Shown here piece by piece: positions 34,578 to 35,339 of a DNA stretch of 35,339 bases (position 1 is its first letter; each line of letters starts with the position of its first letter). Position numbers and translations under genes: made by a program. The stretch covers positions 1 through 35,339 of the forward strand of contig JAEUSI010000017.1 of the NCBI GenBank assembly GCA_016788375.1, read 5' to 3'. The notes beneath the pieces were generated by a model that worked only from the letters and a program-made list of their open reading frames with translations, did no database searches and was not told the DNA's origin. The stretch comes from Ignavibacteria bacterium (lineage in GTDB: Bacteria > Bacteroidota > Ignavibacteria > Tepidaquicellales > Tepidaquicellaceae).

Positions 34578-35168
34578 TTAATTTTCCAGATATTCTTCGA
34601 CTAGTTTCAGAACTTCATATTTACCTTCGCCCGTGATAGTCGAGAAAGGTATGTAATCTATACAAAGGTCTTCATTGTTAACGATTTTCGAAGCACGGTA
34701 AATCTGCTTCTGCATTTTGTTGGAGGAGATTTTATCTGATTTTGTAAGTATGATTGCAAACGGAATTTCATAGTATTCAAGCCAGCTTACCATGAGTTCG
34801 TCAAGATATGTCGGCTCGTGCCTTGAATCAATAAGAACAAATACAAGCTTGACATTCTGCCTTTCGCTTATATAATCTTCAACTAACTTTCGCCAGCCGG
34901 CTCTTATCTGTTCGGGTACTTTTGCATATCCGTATCCGGGAAGATCAACAAGATAAAACTTTTCATTAATAAGGAAGTAATTCAGCTGTCTCGTTTTTCC
35001 CGGTACTGATCCGATCTTTGCAAGTTTTTTTTTGGAACAGATTGAATTTATAAGAGAAGATTTGCCGACATTTGATCTTCCTACAAATACAAATTCAGCA
35101 AGCACTGAATTGGGAAGCGCTCTTAAATCAAAAATACTCTTTATAAATTCGGCTGATAATATTTTCAT
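34578..35168 (-). CDS. engB: Ribosome-biogenesis GTPase EngB (YihA/YsxC)
   Basis: EngB is an essential GTPase in many bacteria that helps assemble the large ribosomal subunit. The 196-residue protein shows G1 GRSNVGKSS (30-38), the G2 segment PGKTRQLNYF (56-65), G3 DLPGYGYA (75-82), G4 TKSD and a G5-like STITGEG. Length and the SRHEPTYLD segment are typical. The ATG at 35168 has no strong Shine-Dalgarno. The gene runs toward the dehydrogenase on the same strand, 130 nt away, and diverges from the partial gene at 35222. Confidence 0.97.
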   Translation of the reverse strand: MKILSAEFIKSIFDLRALPNSVLAEFVFVGRSNVGKSSLINSICSKKKLAKIGSVPGKTRQLNYFLINEKFYLVDLPGYGYAKVPEQIRAGWRKLVEDYISERQNVKLVFVLIDSRHEPTYLDELMVSWLEYYEIPFAIILTKSDKISSNKMQKQIYRASKIVNNEDLCIDYIPFSTITGEGKYEVLKLVEEYLEN

Positions 35169-35221
35169 ATTTATTCGGATTAGTTAAAACGGAAAATCCT
35201 TAATCTTTAGAAAAAATATTG

Positions 35222-35339
35222 ATGATCAGAAAATTCATTTTGCTTGGATTGGTTGTAATGATAGTATTAGTGACTATCCTTTTGTTAAACACATTTACAA
35301 AATCATCGGTGCAAATGCGTGTGGCGGCCAGGCCCGCTC
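35222..35339 (+). CDS. Start of a membrane-anchored protein (cut by window end)
   Basis: An ATG at 35222 opens a frame that runs to the window edge (39 codons): MIRKFILLGLVVMIVLVTIL followed by LNTFTKSSVQMRV. It looks like an N-terminal membrane anchor or signal segment with a short basic start. The pattern of a helix followed by a short FTKSS linker is reminiscent of the N-terminus of some M20-family peptidases, but this is a weak impression. No Shine-Dalgarno is clear. The frame diverges from engB with a 53-nt gap. Confidence 0.55.
   Translation, partial: MIRKFILLGLVVMIVLVTILLLNTFTKSSVQMRVAARPA

Overview
The window is about 38-40% GC by eye and looks like a chromosomal segment from the Ignavibacteria/Chlorobi side of the Bacteroidota superphylum. 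Four things point there: type IX secretion (T9SS) C-terminal sorting domains with the YPNPFNP motif, a GWxTD-domain protein, a PorV/PorQ-like outer-membrane protein, and promoters and start regions of Bacteroidota type (TTG, about 20 nt, TAnnTTT; many starts without a Shine-Dalgarno). I see no insertion sequence, phage, CRISPR or integration site. Gene density is high and no stretch above 300 bases lacks a gene.

Region 1 (1-5733): the 3' part of secD, then secF, overlapping a STAS-domain antagonist; a terminator hairpin lies directly against the start of purA; then an ASCH-domain protein and a convergent DoxX-family membrane protein. Region 2 (5891-9945): a small secreted cysteine-rich protein is translationally coupled to a T9SS-exported beta-propeller protein on the minus strand. 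A DUF454 membrane protein and a membrane-anchored metallophosphoesterase follow on the plus strand. Region 3 (9951-11643, minus strand): a terminator, tRNA-Cys and tRNA-Gly behind a recognisable promoter, a small membrane protein and gapA. Region 4 (11835-19514, plus strand): efp-accB-accC, a membrane protein of unknown function, an enoyl-ACP-reductase-like SDR, a 1133-residue tubulin-superfamily protein ending in a SHOCT-like domain, and an FmdB-type zinc ribbon protein. The first part of this region is a translation plus fatty-acid-synthesis block.

Region 5 (19517-24090, minus strand): a tightly packed unit of GWxTD protein, YbbR-domain protein, CPBP-type membrane protein, pdxJ and lptB. 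Region 6 (24169-33353, minus strand): a cell-surface block of PorV/PorQ-like barrel, a 1092-residue exported protein with a divergent T9SS tail, a TonB-dependent receptor and an Asp-box (BNR) T9SS protein, mostly separated by hairpin terminators. Region 7 (33542-end): a D-2-hydroxyacid dehydrogenase, the ribosome-assembly GTPase EngB, and the first codons of a membrane-anchored protein cut by the window end.

The most unusual items are the large orphan tubulin-like protein with a SHOCT tail (15723-19124), the cysteine-rich peptide coupled to a T9SS propeller (5891-7481), the receptor/surface-protein/PorV block (24169-31554), the charged insert in SecD (612-920), and a promoter layout repeated upstream of several unrelated transcription units. 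All functional calls rest on reading motifs by eye; no database search was run.
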